DNA of 64,000 nt from Erythrobacter fulvus (GTDB lineage: Bacteria; Pseudomonadota; Alphaproteobacteria; Sphingomonadales; Sphingomonadaceae). The translations under genes were made by a program, and so were the position numbers. Location: the NCBI RefSeq assembly GCF_028595285.1, contig NZ_JAQQXQ010000002.1:1-64000 (forward strand), in the 5' to 3' direction. This document shows positions 1-7,827 of the stretch, one piece after another; the stretch's first letter is position 1; each line of letters opens with the position of its first letter. Below the pieces are notes generated by a model that was not told the DNA's origin, made no database searches, and saw only the letters and a list, made by a program, of their open reading frames with translations.

Positions 1-2
1 AC

Positions 3-248
3 GGCTACTGCGAGAGCTTCAACGGCTCGTTGCGCGACGAGCTCTTGAACGGAGAGATCTTCTACACTCTGGCCGAGGCTCAGATCCTGATCGAAGCCTG
101 GCGGCGGCATTACAACACCGTAAGGCCGCACAGCTCCCTGGGCTATCGGCCTCCGGCTCCGGAAACGGCCACGCCGCCATGGCTGTCCTCCGGTTCCGCT
201 CCGCTTCACCTCCGGACAGCCATGGCGCCGGAGACAATCTTGCACTAA
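3..248 (+). mobile_element. IS3-family transposase OrfB, C-terminal end (cut by window edge)
   Basis: The reading frame is open from the first base and stops at 246-248. It carries the hallmark end of an IS3-family DDE integrase: C-E-S-F-N-G-S-L-R-D-E-L followed by W-R-R-H-Y-N-T-V-R-P-H-S-S-L-G-Y. The E of ESFNG is the final acidic residue of the catalytic triad. The rest of the gene lies outside the window, so it is unknown whether the copy is complete. About 30 bases past the stop, near 258-283, sequence resembling an IS3 terminal repeat (GGACCACTCAGTGGGGGCC) probably marks the right end of the element. The next IS fragment abuts it directly. Confidence 0.85.
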
Positions 249-281
249 CAATCAACACGGACCACTCAGTGGGGGCCGGTC

Positions 282-616
282 AGCGCCGGTCTCATCCATC
301 ATAGCGATCGCGGCAGCCAATACGTGTCGATCAAGTATACCGAGCGCCTTGCCGAGGCCGGGATCGAGCCATCGGTCGGCAGCGTTGGCGACAGCTATGA
401 CAACGCCTTGGCTGAGACGATCAACGGCCTTTACAAGGCCGAGGTCATGCATCGGCGAGGCCCATGGCGCTCATTTGAAGCGGTGGAATACGCCACGCTC
501 GAATGAGTGGACTGGTTCAACAACCGCCCGCTGCTCGAGCCCATCGGTAACATCCCGCCTGCCGAGGCCGAAAGCGCTACTACGCCATGCTGGAGGACAC
601 GCCCATGGCTGCATAA
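282..616 (+). pseudogene. Second IS3-family OrfB fragment with stop and frameshift
   Basis: The frame begins abruptly with a partial integrase core (H-H-S-D-R-G-S-Q-Y, then V-G-D-S-Y-D-N-A-L-A-E-T), which are typical IS3 OrfB motifs holding the second and third acidic residues. A TGA at 503-505 replaces the Trp expected in the conserved E-W-V-D-W-F-N-N stretch. A further one-base shift near 570 precedes the family ending Y-Y-A-M-L-E-D-T-P-M-A-A, whose TAA is at 614-616. The N-terminal half is missing, so this copy cannot encode transposase. Bases up to about 655 look like the remaining right end of the element. It belongs to a different IS3 subgroup from the fragment just upstream. Confidence 0.85.
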
Positions 617-720
617 CTTGATAAAACTGGCCTCCGGCAATCCCGGGGCGGTTGAGACCGCTTAAACATGTTTCCCGTTGGCGCTGCCCGAATTTTCACC
701 AAAGTGACGGAGACGACCTG

Positions 721-1218
721 TCATTTGGTGAGCGATAGCTGATCTCCTTCGATCCGGACGCTGCTAAACTGGGCAAGCGCGCTTTGCCCGAGCAAGGAAA
801 TGCCGACATCGCGGCGAGGGACGGCCGCTTCGACCTGCCGCAGCACCTGTCCTTCGATGACGATTGTATCGAGCACCACCCAGTCAACCGCAATTGCCCC
901 GCCCGCCGTAACGAGATCTTGGGTCTTTTGTCGGTTCGATCGGCTTATCGACTTCTTCGCGTCAGAATGGCTGAGAATGACGTGACTTGCTCCTGTATCG
1001 ACAAGAAAGCGGGCCTCGCCGGAACCGACGTTTGCAGTGACATAAAAGAGCCCGTTCGAGGCCCGCATTATCCCATTAGTTGCGGAATTCTGAGATGGCT
1101 GCGCTGTGACCGCGCGTGCTGCCATTGCTGACGCGGCGCCGTCCCCGTCGACGCGAGACGCCGTTAAAGCAATGATCGCTGTCGCAAGGCATAGGTATGA
1201 AAGAGGTGGCTGCCACAT
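721..1218 (-). CDS. Retropepsin-like aspartic protease, TIGR02281-type
   Basis: This 165-residue protein has a hydrophobic N-terminus (about residues 7-20, signal peptide or anchor) and then a single retropepsin-like domain. The catalytic motif F-L-V-D-T-G-A-S lies at about residues 71-78, and a later L-G-Q-S-A-L segment matches the clan AA fold. Such one-domain proteases act as homodimers, here presumably in the periplasm. An AGAGGGGC ribosome site sits just ahead of the ATG. It is transcribed in the same direction as the membrane-protein, PEP-CTERM and EpsD-like genes to its right, so it may be the last gene of that group, although about 170 bases separate it from the next one. Its substrate cannot be read from sequence; processing of exported PEP-CTERM proteins is a guess from location. 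Confidence 0.85.
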   Translation of the reverse strand: MWQPPLSYLCLATAIIALTASRVDGDGAASAMAARAVTAQPSQNSATNGIMRASNGLFYVTANVGSGEARFLVDTGASHVILSHSDAKKSISRSNRQKTQDLVTAGGAIAVDWVVLDTIVIEGQVLRQVEAAVPRRDVGISLLGQSALAQFSSVRIEGDQLSLTK

Positions 1219-1392
1219 CGCCCCTCTCTAGCCGGCAAGTTCTTTCCGTATCGTCCTTAGAACACGGTTAACAGCGAAGTAGGATTGCCGCGCCCACTCC
1301 GCAGATTTAGCTTGGGCTATCGACTGTTTTTGTTGAAAATATAGTGACTTGGGGCGAACTTCGGTACACGCCATCTGAACTCATGGAGAGGC

Positions 1393-2274
1393 TCAGTAAG
1401 CCGGCGGGGCGGCGGCATCTTTTTGCCGCTCGAGCTTCTTGATCGTTCTTGTCTGCGACACAATCAGGAGAGTGAGGAACAGCGTGAGGAAAGCCCACTG
1501 CATCGCCTGGAGCCAGAACCTGACCTTGAGCGCATACTCGTTCTGGTAGAGGGTGTAATAGGGATCGGAAATGCCGACACCGATATAGTTGAAAAGCACA
1601 CGGACTGTACCTGGCAGGCCGCCTTCGACAATGATACCGGACCAGGCGGGGCGTTGCACAATCGCCTCGCGCCCCCTCGTGCCGGTTGTTTCCAATTGGA
1701 CGAAGACACGAGATAGGCCGTCGCCATCTGCAACGGGCCGATAGGGCGAAAACGCCATCCTGTCATCGCCGATAAACCAGTCCTGTCCGAAGAAAATGAC
1801 CGTTCCGAGTTCGCCGCCCACGATGCGGGTCGGGCCCTCATTGATTGGAACAGCGCCGAACTCGCTTGCGGCAATGGTACGCAATTCGCCGTCCTGTCCA
1901 GGAAGAAACCAGAACGCATAAATGGCGAATCCTGCCGCAACCGAAACGCTCGCGGTAGCAAGAGCAACAATCAGGAGACGCAGCTTGCGCGCCTGCGAAA
2001 TTCGCAGTTCAAGCAAAGCGGCGAGGTCAAGGTCCTCCTCGCGGCGCCTCGCAAAAAACCAGGCTATGATCCATGCAGGGATGAGGGCGAGCGTGAAGAG
2101 CACAAGGTACGTGAGGAGCGGAACATAACTGCCGAATCGTGCAATTTGAAATTCGGCGAGACGGCCGAACAAGCCCCGATATGCAAGCGCCTCCCAAAGG
2201 AAGTATAGCCCGCAGATGAGTGTCCATGCCTGAATAGCCAGCGACACAAGCCGCGCAAGTGACTGTGATCTCAT
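1393..2274 (-). CDS. Unknown four-helix membrane protein of the exosortase locus
   Basis: This 293-residue protein was not recognised as any named family. It shows three hydrophobic helices in the first half (near residues 9-32, 48-75 and 95-120), a soluble and probably periplasmic segment of roughly 130 residues, and a fourth helix near the C-terminus (W-A-F-L-T-L-F-L-T-L-L-I-V). It ends in a short charged tail. An in-frame start 117 bases further upstream exists, but it would overlap the preceding PEP-CTERM gene; the ATG at 2274 leaves a 20-base gap and places a helix near the N-terminus. The tight spacing implies co-transcription with the PEP-CTERM gene. It may be a partner or envelope anchor of that protein, which is inference only. 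Confidence 0.7.
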   Translation of the reverse strand: MRSQSLARLVSLAIQAWTLICGLYFLWEALAYRGLFGRLAEFQIARFGSYVPLLTYLVLFTLALIPAWIIAWFFARRREEDLDLAALLELRISQARKLRLLIVALATASVSVAAGFAIYAFWFLPGQDGELRTIAASEFGAVPINEGPTRIVGGELGTVIFFGQDWFIGDDRMAFSPYRPVADGDGLSRVFVQLETTGTRGREAIVQRPAWSGIIVEGGLPGTVRVLFNYIGVGISDPYYTLYQNEYALKVRFWLQAMQWAFLTLFLTLLIVSQTRTIKKLERQKDAAAPPAY

Positions 2275-2294
2275 CAAAGTTCCGCCCGTTCGCG

Positions 2295-3020
2295 TTACAC
2301 GGTCGGAAGCTTGAAGCGTTCGGCCCGGCTTGCGCCCCGGTGCCGCATGGCACTGCCGATGGCAAACAGGCCGAGTATCAGCATCAGCCACGTTCCAGGC
2401 TCGGGAACCGGAGTGACAACTACCTCGCCTCCTTCGCCAGCGCCACCTTGGCCACCACCCTCGTCGTCGCCGCTATCACCGCCTTGGCCTCCGCCGGCAC
2501 CGCCACCACCACCTTGGCCACCGCCATTACCACCCCCGGAAGCGGGAATGGCGGCAGCAAAGACTGGTGAGCCCTGACCTGCAAGCGGTGGTGCGAGAGA
2601 TGCGAAAGAAGGACCCGAGGGCTCAATGGCCGAGAATGCCTGAATGGCAGACGCATCCGTTCCGGGGGCGCTCTGCTGTTCGCCTGGGTTCGGATTCCGA
2701 AGTCCGTCACGCGCAAGGATCTGCCTTGATGCTACGACTGGCACGTCTCTTTCGCGCAAGACCCTGCGAATTCGGTTAGTGGGTGTCCGGGATGCCGTTC
2801 CGAGCGAAACCGAATCATCGGGAGGCCCGGAATAGGATTCGGCAGGATCGCTTTCATCTGACAGTGCGAGCGCTGCCATTGCGTTAGCAGGCGAGCCGGG
2901 TGCGCCAATAATGGCGCGATCTTCAAGCCGGGTGAAACCGATCGCTGCGAGGCCGAGCATGAGCAGAATGCTCACCTTGCGATAGCCCGCACGGACAACA
3001 TTTGCTTCCCTGTCGCTCAC
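2295..3020 (-). CDS. PEP-CTERM sorting-domain protein with Gly-rich linker
   Basis: The C-terminus carries a full exosortase sorting signal: V-P-E-P-G-T-W, a hydrophobic helix (L-M-L-I-L-G-L-F-A-I-G) and a basic patch A-M-R-H-R. The motif is known to be recognised and cut by exosortases. Before it lies a low-complexity stretch rich in Gly, with some Asp and Glu, of about 45 residues. The N-terminus has a basic start and one hydrophobic helix (I-L-L-M-L-G-L-A-A-I-G-F), a signal peptide or anchor. The GTG at 3020 has a good ribosome site (GGGGA six bases ahead); a GTG at 3041 is possible but has none. The middle region matches no domain I recognise. It is the nearest likely XrtV substrate, separated from xrtV only by the EpsD-like gene. 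Confidence 0.85.
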   Translation of the reverse strand: MSDREANVVRAGYRKVSILLMLGLAAIGFTRLEDRAIIGAPGSPANAMAALALSDESDPAESYSGPPDDSVSLGTASRTPTNRIRRVLRERDVPVVASRQILARDGLRNPNPGEQQSAPGTDASAIQAFSAIEPSGPSFASLAPPLAGQGSPVFAAAIPASGGGNGGGQGGGGGAGGGQGGDSGDDEGGGQGGAGEGGEVVVTPVPEPGTWLMLILGLFAIGSAMRHRGASRAERFKLPTV

Positions 3021-3118
3021 TTCTGTCCCCAGTAACTTCACCTAGCCGTGCCCCCAAGACGTTTAATTTTCAACTATCAACTTCTCGGCAGGGTGGGTGG
3101 AGCCGCATAATTTAATCC

Positions 3119-3976
3119 TTATCCGGTCTTATCGACCTCGCTCGGTCCGATTGGTTTCTCTGGCGCGAACCCGTCCTGATAGGAAATATCGGCCTTCGCG
3201 CGCGCCTCATTCAGTCGGGTGCGAAGCAGGTCGGTGAGGCTTTCTGCCCGCATTTGCTGCGCGGCGATCGGGGCAGCTTCCTGTTCCGTTGTGGGAACCG
3301 GTTGACGGCCGGTGATGACACTGACCGTTACGCGTCCCTGCGCGGGAATCACGAAAGGCTCACCTGCCGGGAGGGCGAGGATCTGTTTGAGAACCGGCGT
3401 GGGTACGGTGCTTGAATCGAGACTGTTGTTACCGCGACCATATTCGACGTTGAACCGCTTGAGGGTCTGCTCGACCTCCTCGAGGGTTTTGTCAGCCTCG
3501 AGAGCCTTCAGCACCTGCGGGTCGGAAGGGAAAGCAAAGACGATCTGATCCACCAGATATGCGGCGCGCTCGCTGAACTTTCCGGGATTGTCAGCAAGGT
3601 ATTTCTTGACGGCTGCAGCGTCAGGGACGCGCACGGTTTCAGCCTGCTTCTGACCATACATCTGGACTAGCAGTTCCTCCCTGAGGCGACGCTCGCGGGT
3701 AAGGAACAGCGGGTCCCGGTCGAAACCGTCTTCCTTGGCGACCTGCGCCATGAGGCGGCGGTCAACGATCTGCTGCAACATCTGGCGCCGGATCGCTTCT
3801 TTGTCACCGCCGATCGTGGCCGGCAGTTCGGCAATCTCGGCGTTGAGTTCAGCCTGAGTGATCTCCTCGCCATTCACGATAGCGACGACCTGACCCGTGG
3901 GCTCGCCATTGCAGGCCTGCAGGCAAAGCAGCGCGGGGCCCAGCATGGCCAGTCTTGCAGTCCGGATGTATTTCAC
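3119..3976 (-). CDS. EpsD-like peptidyl-prolyl isomerase lipoprotein
   Basis: This 285-residue protein starts with a lipoprotein signal (L-Q-A-C, Cys22 as the lipidated residue). A SurA-like N-terminal chaperone domain follows (A-I-V-N-G-E-E-I-T-Q-A-E-L) with amphipathic helices, then a parvulin-like region. This is the layout of EpsD-family peptidyl-prolyl cis-trans isomerases, which are regularly found beside exosortases and EPS genes. The likely role is folding of exported or outer-membrane proteins in the periplasm. It is transcribed away from the small accessory gene at 4072, with a shared promoter region of about 95 bases. It probably leads the minus-strand group that continues into the PEP-CTERM, membrane-protein and protease genes. 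Confidence 0.85.
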   Translation of the reverse strand: MKYIRTARLAMLGPALLCLQACNGEPTGQVVAIVNGEEITQAELNAEIAELPATIGGDKEAIRRQMLQQIVDRRLMAQVAKEDGFDRDPLFLTRERRLREELLVQMYGQKQAETVRVPDAAAVKKYLADNPGKFSERAAYLVDQIVFAFPSDPQVLKALEADKTLEEVEQTLKRFNVEYGRGNNSLDSSTVPTPVLKQILALPAGEPFVIPAQGRVTVSVITGRQPVPTTEQEAAPIAAQQMRAESLTDLLRTRLNEARAKADISYQDGFAPEKPIGPSEVDKTG

Positions 3977-4071
3977 CTAGTCCTCCCAATCAATTCTGAC
4001 GTCCAATGAGGGTTTCAGGGTGGGGTTGCAAGTGTTCGCATGACGACCCTAGCACGGGCAGGGAAGCAAAT

Positions 4072-4326
4072 TTGGAAACTGTCTACGATTGGGTCACCGT
4101 GGCGGTGTTTGCAGGTCTGGCCGTGCTGTTTCTGCAGCGCTCGTCAGAAGATAGGCCGCGCGACAAGATCGTGCATTATCTGCCGCCGGCGCTCGGATGC
4201 GCGGTTTCCAATTACCTTGGCAACGAAGGCTACATGCTTCCTGCTGTCGGCATGACCGTAGCCACGATGGCCTACATATATTTCGTTCTGAAGCCGTTCG
4301 ACCGCGCGAGCGAGGAGGGCGACTAG
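4072..4326 (+). CDS. XrtV sorting system accessory protein
   Basis: This 84-residue membrane protein matches the small protein that accompanies exosortase V in sphingomonads (pattern E-T-V-Y-D-W-V-T-V-A-V-F-A-G near the start, then Y-L-P-P-A-L-G-C-A-V-S-N-Y-L-G-N-E). It has three hydrophobic stretches: one at the N-terminus, one in the middle and one near the end. The TTG at 4072 is preferred because AGGGA lies seven bases ahead and the family protein begins here; an ATG at 4006 would add 22 residues unlike the family. Its stop overlaps the stop of xrtV on the other strand within the palindrome CTAG. Its biochemical role is not known. Confidence 0.75.
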   Translation: METVYDWVTVAVFAGLAVLFLQRSSEDRPRDKIVHYLPPALGCAVSNYLGNEGYMLPAVGMTVATMAYIYFVLKPFDRASEEGD

Positions 4327-5327
4327 TCTTGGCTGCGCTGCTGGCGGGAACGGCCAAGGGTTTGCTGCGCCAGCTTGTCGATCAGGTAGATCGACACCAA
4401 CGCAACCGCGAAAGTCGTCATTCCGGCGAAGTAGTGGAGGAAGCCCTGCGCCGCCGCCTCCCCCGCATAATAGGTGAGCAGCACAAGAATGATAACGCGC
4501 ACAAGGTTCGAGAAGATGGCGACGGGTACGGCTGCGAGCGTGAGGCCGAGCATGTAGCGCCACTCCGCACGGTGGGTAAGATAGACATAGAACAGCGTAA
4601 GTGCGCTCAGGGTGATGAGCGAATTAAGGCCTGCGCAGGCTTGAGCGACAAGCAGCTGATATTGGCCGATCTGGATGGTGACGCCGGAACTCGCTATCGG
4701 GTATCCCGCAAGATAGAGCAGATCCACCGCCGTCTCGCTGATCCAGAGTTTGAGCGGATTGGTGATCGCAGCAATCAGGCTATCGGGCAGCGGCACCGCG
4801 AAGCCGAGGTAGAGGAGGGGGAACCACAAGCCTTTGAGTGCCGGCCAACCGATGAAGGCATAGAGCACGGCAACAAACAGACCGTAAAGCGCGTAGACCT
4901 CTAGCTCTATGACCGCCGCAGCACGAAAGACCAGAAGCGCTGCGGCCATCGCGATGATCGCTGCAGATGTCAGCGCAACCGGTGGGCGCTCCTGCAGCGG
5001 ACGGATTTCATGTTGAAGATTGACCAACAGCCACAATCCTGATGCGAGCACCAGTGGGCTGTGCGATCCTTGCTCGGTTGCCCAGCTTTCCACCGCGATG
5101 TAACGCAGTGTCGGGAATGCGATGATCAGAAGTCCTAAAAGCGCGGGCCAGGCAACCGACATCCACGACCATGAGAACCTGTCCCGCCTCGCTGTTATGG
5201 CCCTGTGTTCCAAAGTCCGCTTTCGATGTTTCAGCGGTGAAGCCGCCGGAATGAGCCGTTGAACTACCGTTCGATCGACCCCCATGCAAGATAGGTTCAG
5301 GACAGCCCTGAGTGCGTTTTCGCTCAC
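4323..5327 (-). CDS. xrtV: Exosortase V (transpeptidase-like sorting enzyme)
   Basis: This 334-residue integral membrane protein has about eight hydrophobic helices and the three exosortase catalytic residues in their usual order: Cys231 in Q-A-C-A-G-L-N-S, Arg277 in N-L-V-R-V-I and His298 in F-L-H-Y-F. Exosortases cut proteins at the PEP-CTERM signal as they cross the inner membrane. The V-type assignment rests on the neighbouring accessory protein and the V-type EpsI gene. The start is uncertain: GTG at 5327 gives about 50 extra polar residues, and ATGs at 5285 and 5162 are alternatives; none has a strong ribosome site. It is convergent with the accessory gene. Confidence 0.9.
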   Translation of the reverse strand: MSENALRAVLNLSCMGVDRTVVQRLIPAASPLKHRKRTLEHRAITARRDRFSWSWMSVAWPALLGLLIIAFPTLRYIAVESWATEQGSHSPLVLASGLWLLVNLQHEIRPLQERPPVALTSAAIIAMAAALLVFRAAAVIELEVYALYGLFVAVLYAFIGWPALKGLWFPLLYLGFAVPLPDSLIAAITNPLKLWISETAVDLLYLAGYPIASSGVTIQIGQYQLLVAQACAGLNSLITLSALTLFYVYLTHRAEWRYMLGLTLAAVPVAIFSNLVRVIILVLLTYYAGEAAAQGFLHYFAGMTTFAVALVSIYLIDKLAQQTLGRSRQQRSQD

Positions 5328-5395
5328 CGTAACGGTTTTTCAGCCGATCTTTTGGGATTTGCGCGGAAGCAGATCAGGTTGCCACAAGTCACTAT

Positions 5396-6346
5396 TTAGG
5401 TGGCGGGGGATAAGGTCCACTGATCTTGAAAAGGAGCAGCCTTGGTCCAATTGAGTGGCTTTGCTCGTACTGCTTCCTTAAATGTCAGGCAGTCCAAGTC
5501 GGCTCCAAGCCATTCGCCCAGAGTCTGCAGATCCTGGTCGAACGTTGCCATCAGAGCCCTGCGTACAGGCAGCGAGAGCTCGGGCTTCTCGGTAATCTGC
5601 CACGCTTGCTTGACCCGGTTGCGGACACTGCGAGGGATCATCTTCTGGCGAACGAACTTGATGGGCGGATAGTTGACAATGCGATCTCGGAGCGGATCGA
5701 CACGTAGCCTCTCGGTCGAGACGTTCTGCCGACTTTCCTCTTCGCTCCAGATCGGGACGCCCTCGTATCCCAGGAACGCGCAAACCCGCTCGAGTTCCTC
5801 CTGTGGATGCTTGGTTAGCCTCTCGAAGAAGACCGGCAACACATTGTCCGGGCCATAGGTCTCCAGAAATGGCTGAAGCTGCATGGTATAGCGTCCATAG
5901 TTCACCAGCGCCGGATATCGTTCGACTGCCTGATTGATGTCTCCCTCCATGGATGCCTCAAGCCATGCATGCATATAGTGCGAAACAAGCCGATCGATCG
6001 GATGACGCATAATGTAGATGAGTTTGGCATCCGGAACGTGCTCACGCATCCTTGCGAGCGCTTCGGGGTAGTCCGGGAGCTTTGTGTAATGTGTGCTGGA
6101 CTCTCCACGCAGGTCTGAGGGGGCGGCGCCTTCGAAGAGGGCGGAGTACCATCCGAGCCCTTTCGTCCACACGTCGTCATCGCTGAAGAAGTTCGGTTCT
6201 TTGGGCTCGGACATCCAGAAGCCAAGCTGACGGCTTAGCTGGACATGTAGCGTCGACGTAGCCGACTTCATCGCTCCGATGATGATGAAGTGAGGCATGG
6301 TGTTAGCCACAGCTTGGCTTTGTGTTGAGCAGTCGAGGGTTGGCAT
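5396..6346 (-). CDS. Sulfotransferase, PAPS-dependent
   Basis: This 316-residue cytoplasmic enzyme has the two PAPS-binding elements of the sulfotransferase family: the 5'-phosphosulfate loop I-I-G-A-M-K-S-A-T-S-T near residues 21-31, and the 3'-phosphate element Y-I-M-R-H-P-I-D-R-L-V-S-H-Y near 110-125. The family moves sulfate from PAPS to hydroxyl groups of carbohydrates or lipids. Its start overlaps the stop of the upstream glycosyltransferase by one base (TAATG), so the two are translationally coupled. An ATG 16 codons inside, just before the loop, is an alternative start. The context suggests that it sulfates the polysaccharide made here. The exact acceptor is unknown. Confidence 0.85.
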   Translation of the reverse strand: MPTLDCSTQSQAVANTMPHFIIIGAMKSATSTLHVQLSRQLGFWMSEPKEPNFFSDDDVWTKGLGWYSALFEGAAPSDLRGESSTHYTKLPDYPEALARMREHVPDAKLIYIMRHPIDRLVSHYMHAWLEASMEGDINQAVERYPALVNYGRYTMQLQPFLETYGPDNVLPVFFERLTKHPQEELERVCAFLGYEGVPIWSEEESRQNVSTERLRVDPLRDRIVNYPPIKFVRQKMIPRSVRNRVKQAWQITEKPELSLPVRRALMATFDQDLQTLGEWLGADLDCLTFKEAVRAKPLNWTKAAPFQDQWTLSPAT

Positions 6347-7416
6347 TATTTCTGTCTCTTCATCCAGGCTGGTGGTTCATCGATCGGATCAGTAGGGAAG
6401 GGTATGAAAGCTTGCCGATCAAAGCGATCGCTTGCTAGCCAAGTTCGCAGCATATCGCGGCCTTCATTTTTTACCAGACGGCTACGCACTCCCCGCGACA
6501 AGAGCGCCCGCGGCCAAGCGATGAGAAGGTAGCCAAGAAACCATGCCATTCCTGCCAGCTTGGCGCGTGTGCCGCCCAAGGTTCTGTAGAGATAGCGCCG
6601 CTGCGACTGATACCAGAAAAAGGGGCGGGGCGACTGCGCGAGGATCTTGCGATCTCGGCTGAGCTTGGTGGCCACACCGCCGATGTGATGAACGCGAGAC
6701 ATTGGTTCATGTGCGATTTTCCAGCTATGAGCCCTAAAGCGTCTCATCCACTCAAATTCTTCAAAATAGAGAAAAAAACCCGTGTCGAACAAGCCTACCC
6801 TATGGAGCGCATCGACGCGAACCATGAAGCTTGCCCCTGACACTGCCTCTATATCGCGCTTATCCCCATCGGCCGCGACGAGGGGGTGCTTTGCCAATAG
6901 CATGCGTACCAACATATCAGTATGCGCCCCTCGAGCGAATTCGGTGCGAACGGTAGCCAATCGAAAACCGGCTGGTTGTAACCCCCCTTCACCGTTGATC
7001 ATTTGGCTTCCGACACAGCCGACTTCTGGATCTTGGTCAAATGCTCGCCGCAAAGCCGCTATCGCGCCGGTCTCGAGAACCGTGTCGGGGTTCAGGAAAT
7101 ATATGAAAGCTGGCGGATTATCGGACTGCAGTGCGCGCAGCATTACCTGATTGTGGGCCCAGCCAAAGCCGCCGTTCATGCCAAGAGGTAGCACCCTGAT
7201 CCAATGCGCATGTCCGCTTTCGCTAATCCACTTCGCAAGCGTCTCAACCGATCCGTCGTCTGAATGCCCATCAGCAACGATCACGCGAAAGCCAGGGGCT
7301 GCTGCCCGCTCAGTTACCAGTGACGCAAGGCAGCTAATGCAATGCTTGGCAGTCCGGAAGTTAACGATGGAAATCAGGATATCGTGGCCTCTCCGTTGAT
7401 GCCCAGACTTATCCAA
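6346..7416 (-). CDS. Glycosyltransferase family 2
   Basis: This GT-A fold transferase of about 356 residues shows the N-terminal nucleotide-binding strand (I-L-I-S-I-V-N-F-R-T-A), an acidic D-G-H-S-D-D-G-S loop, the metal-binding stretch F-L-N-P-D-T-V and a later G-F-F-L-Y-F-E-E-F-E-W segment typical of rhamnosyl-type GT2 enzymes. A hydrophobic patch near residues 285-305 may associate with the membrane. The best-fitting start is a TTG at 7416, without a clear ribosome site. It is coupled to the sulfotransferase, suggesting a glycosylation-then-sulfation pair. Donor and acceptor sugars cannot be told from sequence. Confidence 0.85.
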   Translation of the reverse strand: MDKSGHQRRGHDILISIVNFRTAKHCISCLASLVTERAAAPGFRVIVADGHSDDGSVETLAKWISESGHAHWIRVLPLGMNGGFGWAHNQVMLRALQSDNPPAFIYFLNPDTVLETGAIAALRRAFDQDPEVGCVGSQMINGEGGLQPAGFRLATVRTEFARGAHTDMLVRMLLAKHPLVAADGDKRDIEAVSGASFMVRVDALHRVGLFDTGFFLYFEEFEWMRRFRAHSWKIAHEPMSRVHHIGGVATKLSRDRKILAQSPRPFFWYQSQRRYLYRTLGGTRAKLAGMAWFLGYLLIAWPRALLSRGVRSRLVKNEGRDMLRTWLASDRFDRQAFIPFPTDPIDEPPAWMKRQK

Positions 7417-7827
7417 GTAATTCAGTCCTTTACCGTGATTTTGTGGAGCTGTGCGGACAAACGTTAAAACGGTTTAGTCAGCTGCATTGAACATGACAAT
7501 TGCGCTGAGATCAAACCCAAAAATGGAGGGAGACTCGCTGAATTTTCGGAATGGTGTATCCACTCCTTGCCCGAATCTTGAAAACCGTCTCTTCATACAT
7601 CGAGCGTAAAGCTTTTGTTTTGAATACACGAACGCAACGCCTGTGGGCTGCATCACATTGGCCTTGATTAGTGGTTCGAGATAAGTGCGTTATCGTCTGG
7701 CAGACTGGATGGTTGGGCCGTTCAGTTGGCAGGGGAGCCGCTCCATCAGCATGTCACGCGCAAGCCACTTTGGGGTTCGTTGCGTTCGTTGAGAAGATAG
7801 GTGCACCATATTCATGCCGAGCAGAAG
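7417..7827. other. Intergenic region between divergent glycosyltransferase genes
   Basis: This region of about 410 bases separates two divergent transcription units and should contain promoters for both. It is AT-richer than its surroundings. Short open frames occur on both strands, but none has a ribosome site together with protein-like composition. I see no tRNA, terminator or repeat in it. Confidence 0.5.

Noticed and set aside
7474..7656. Short minus-strand frame in the intergenic region
   Set aside because: No ribosome site, no recognisable composition, and no neighbour to support it.
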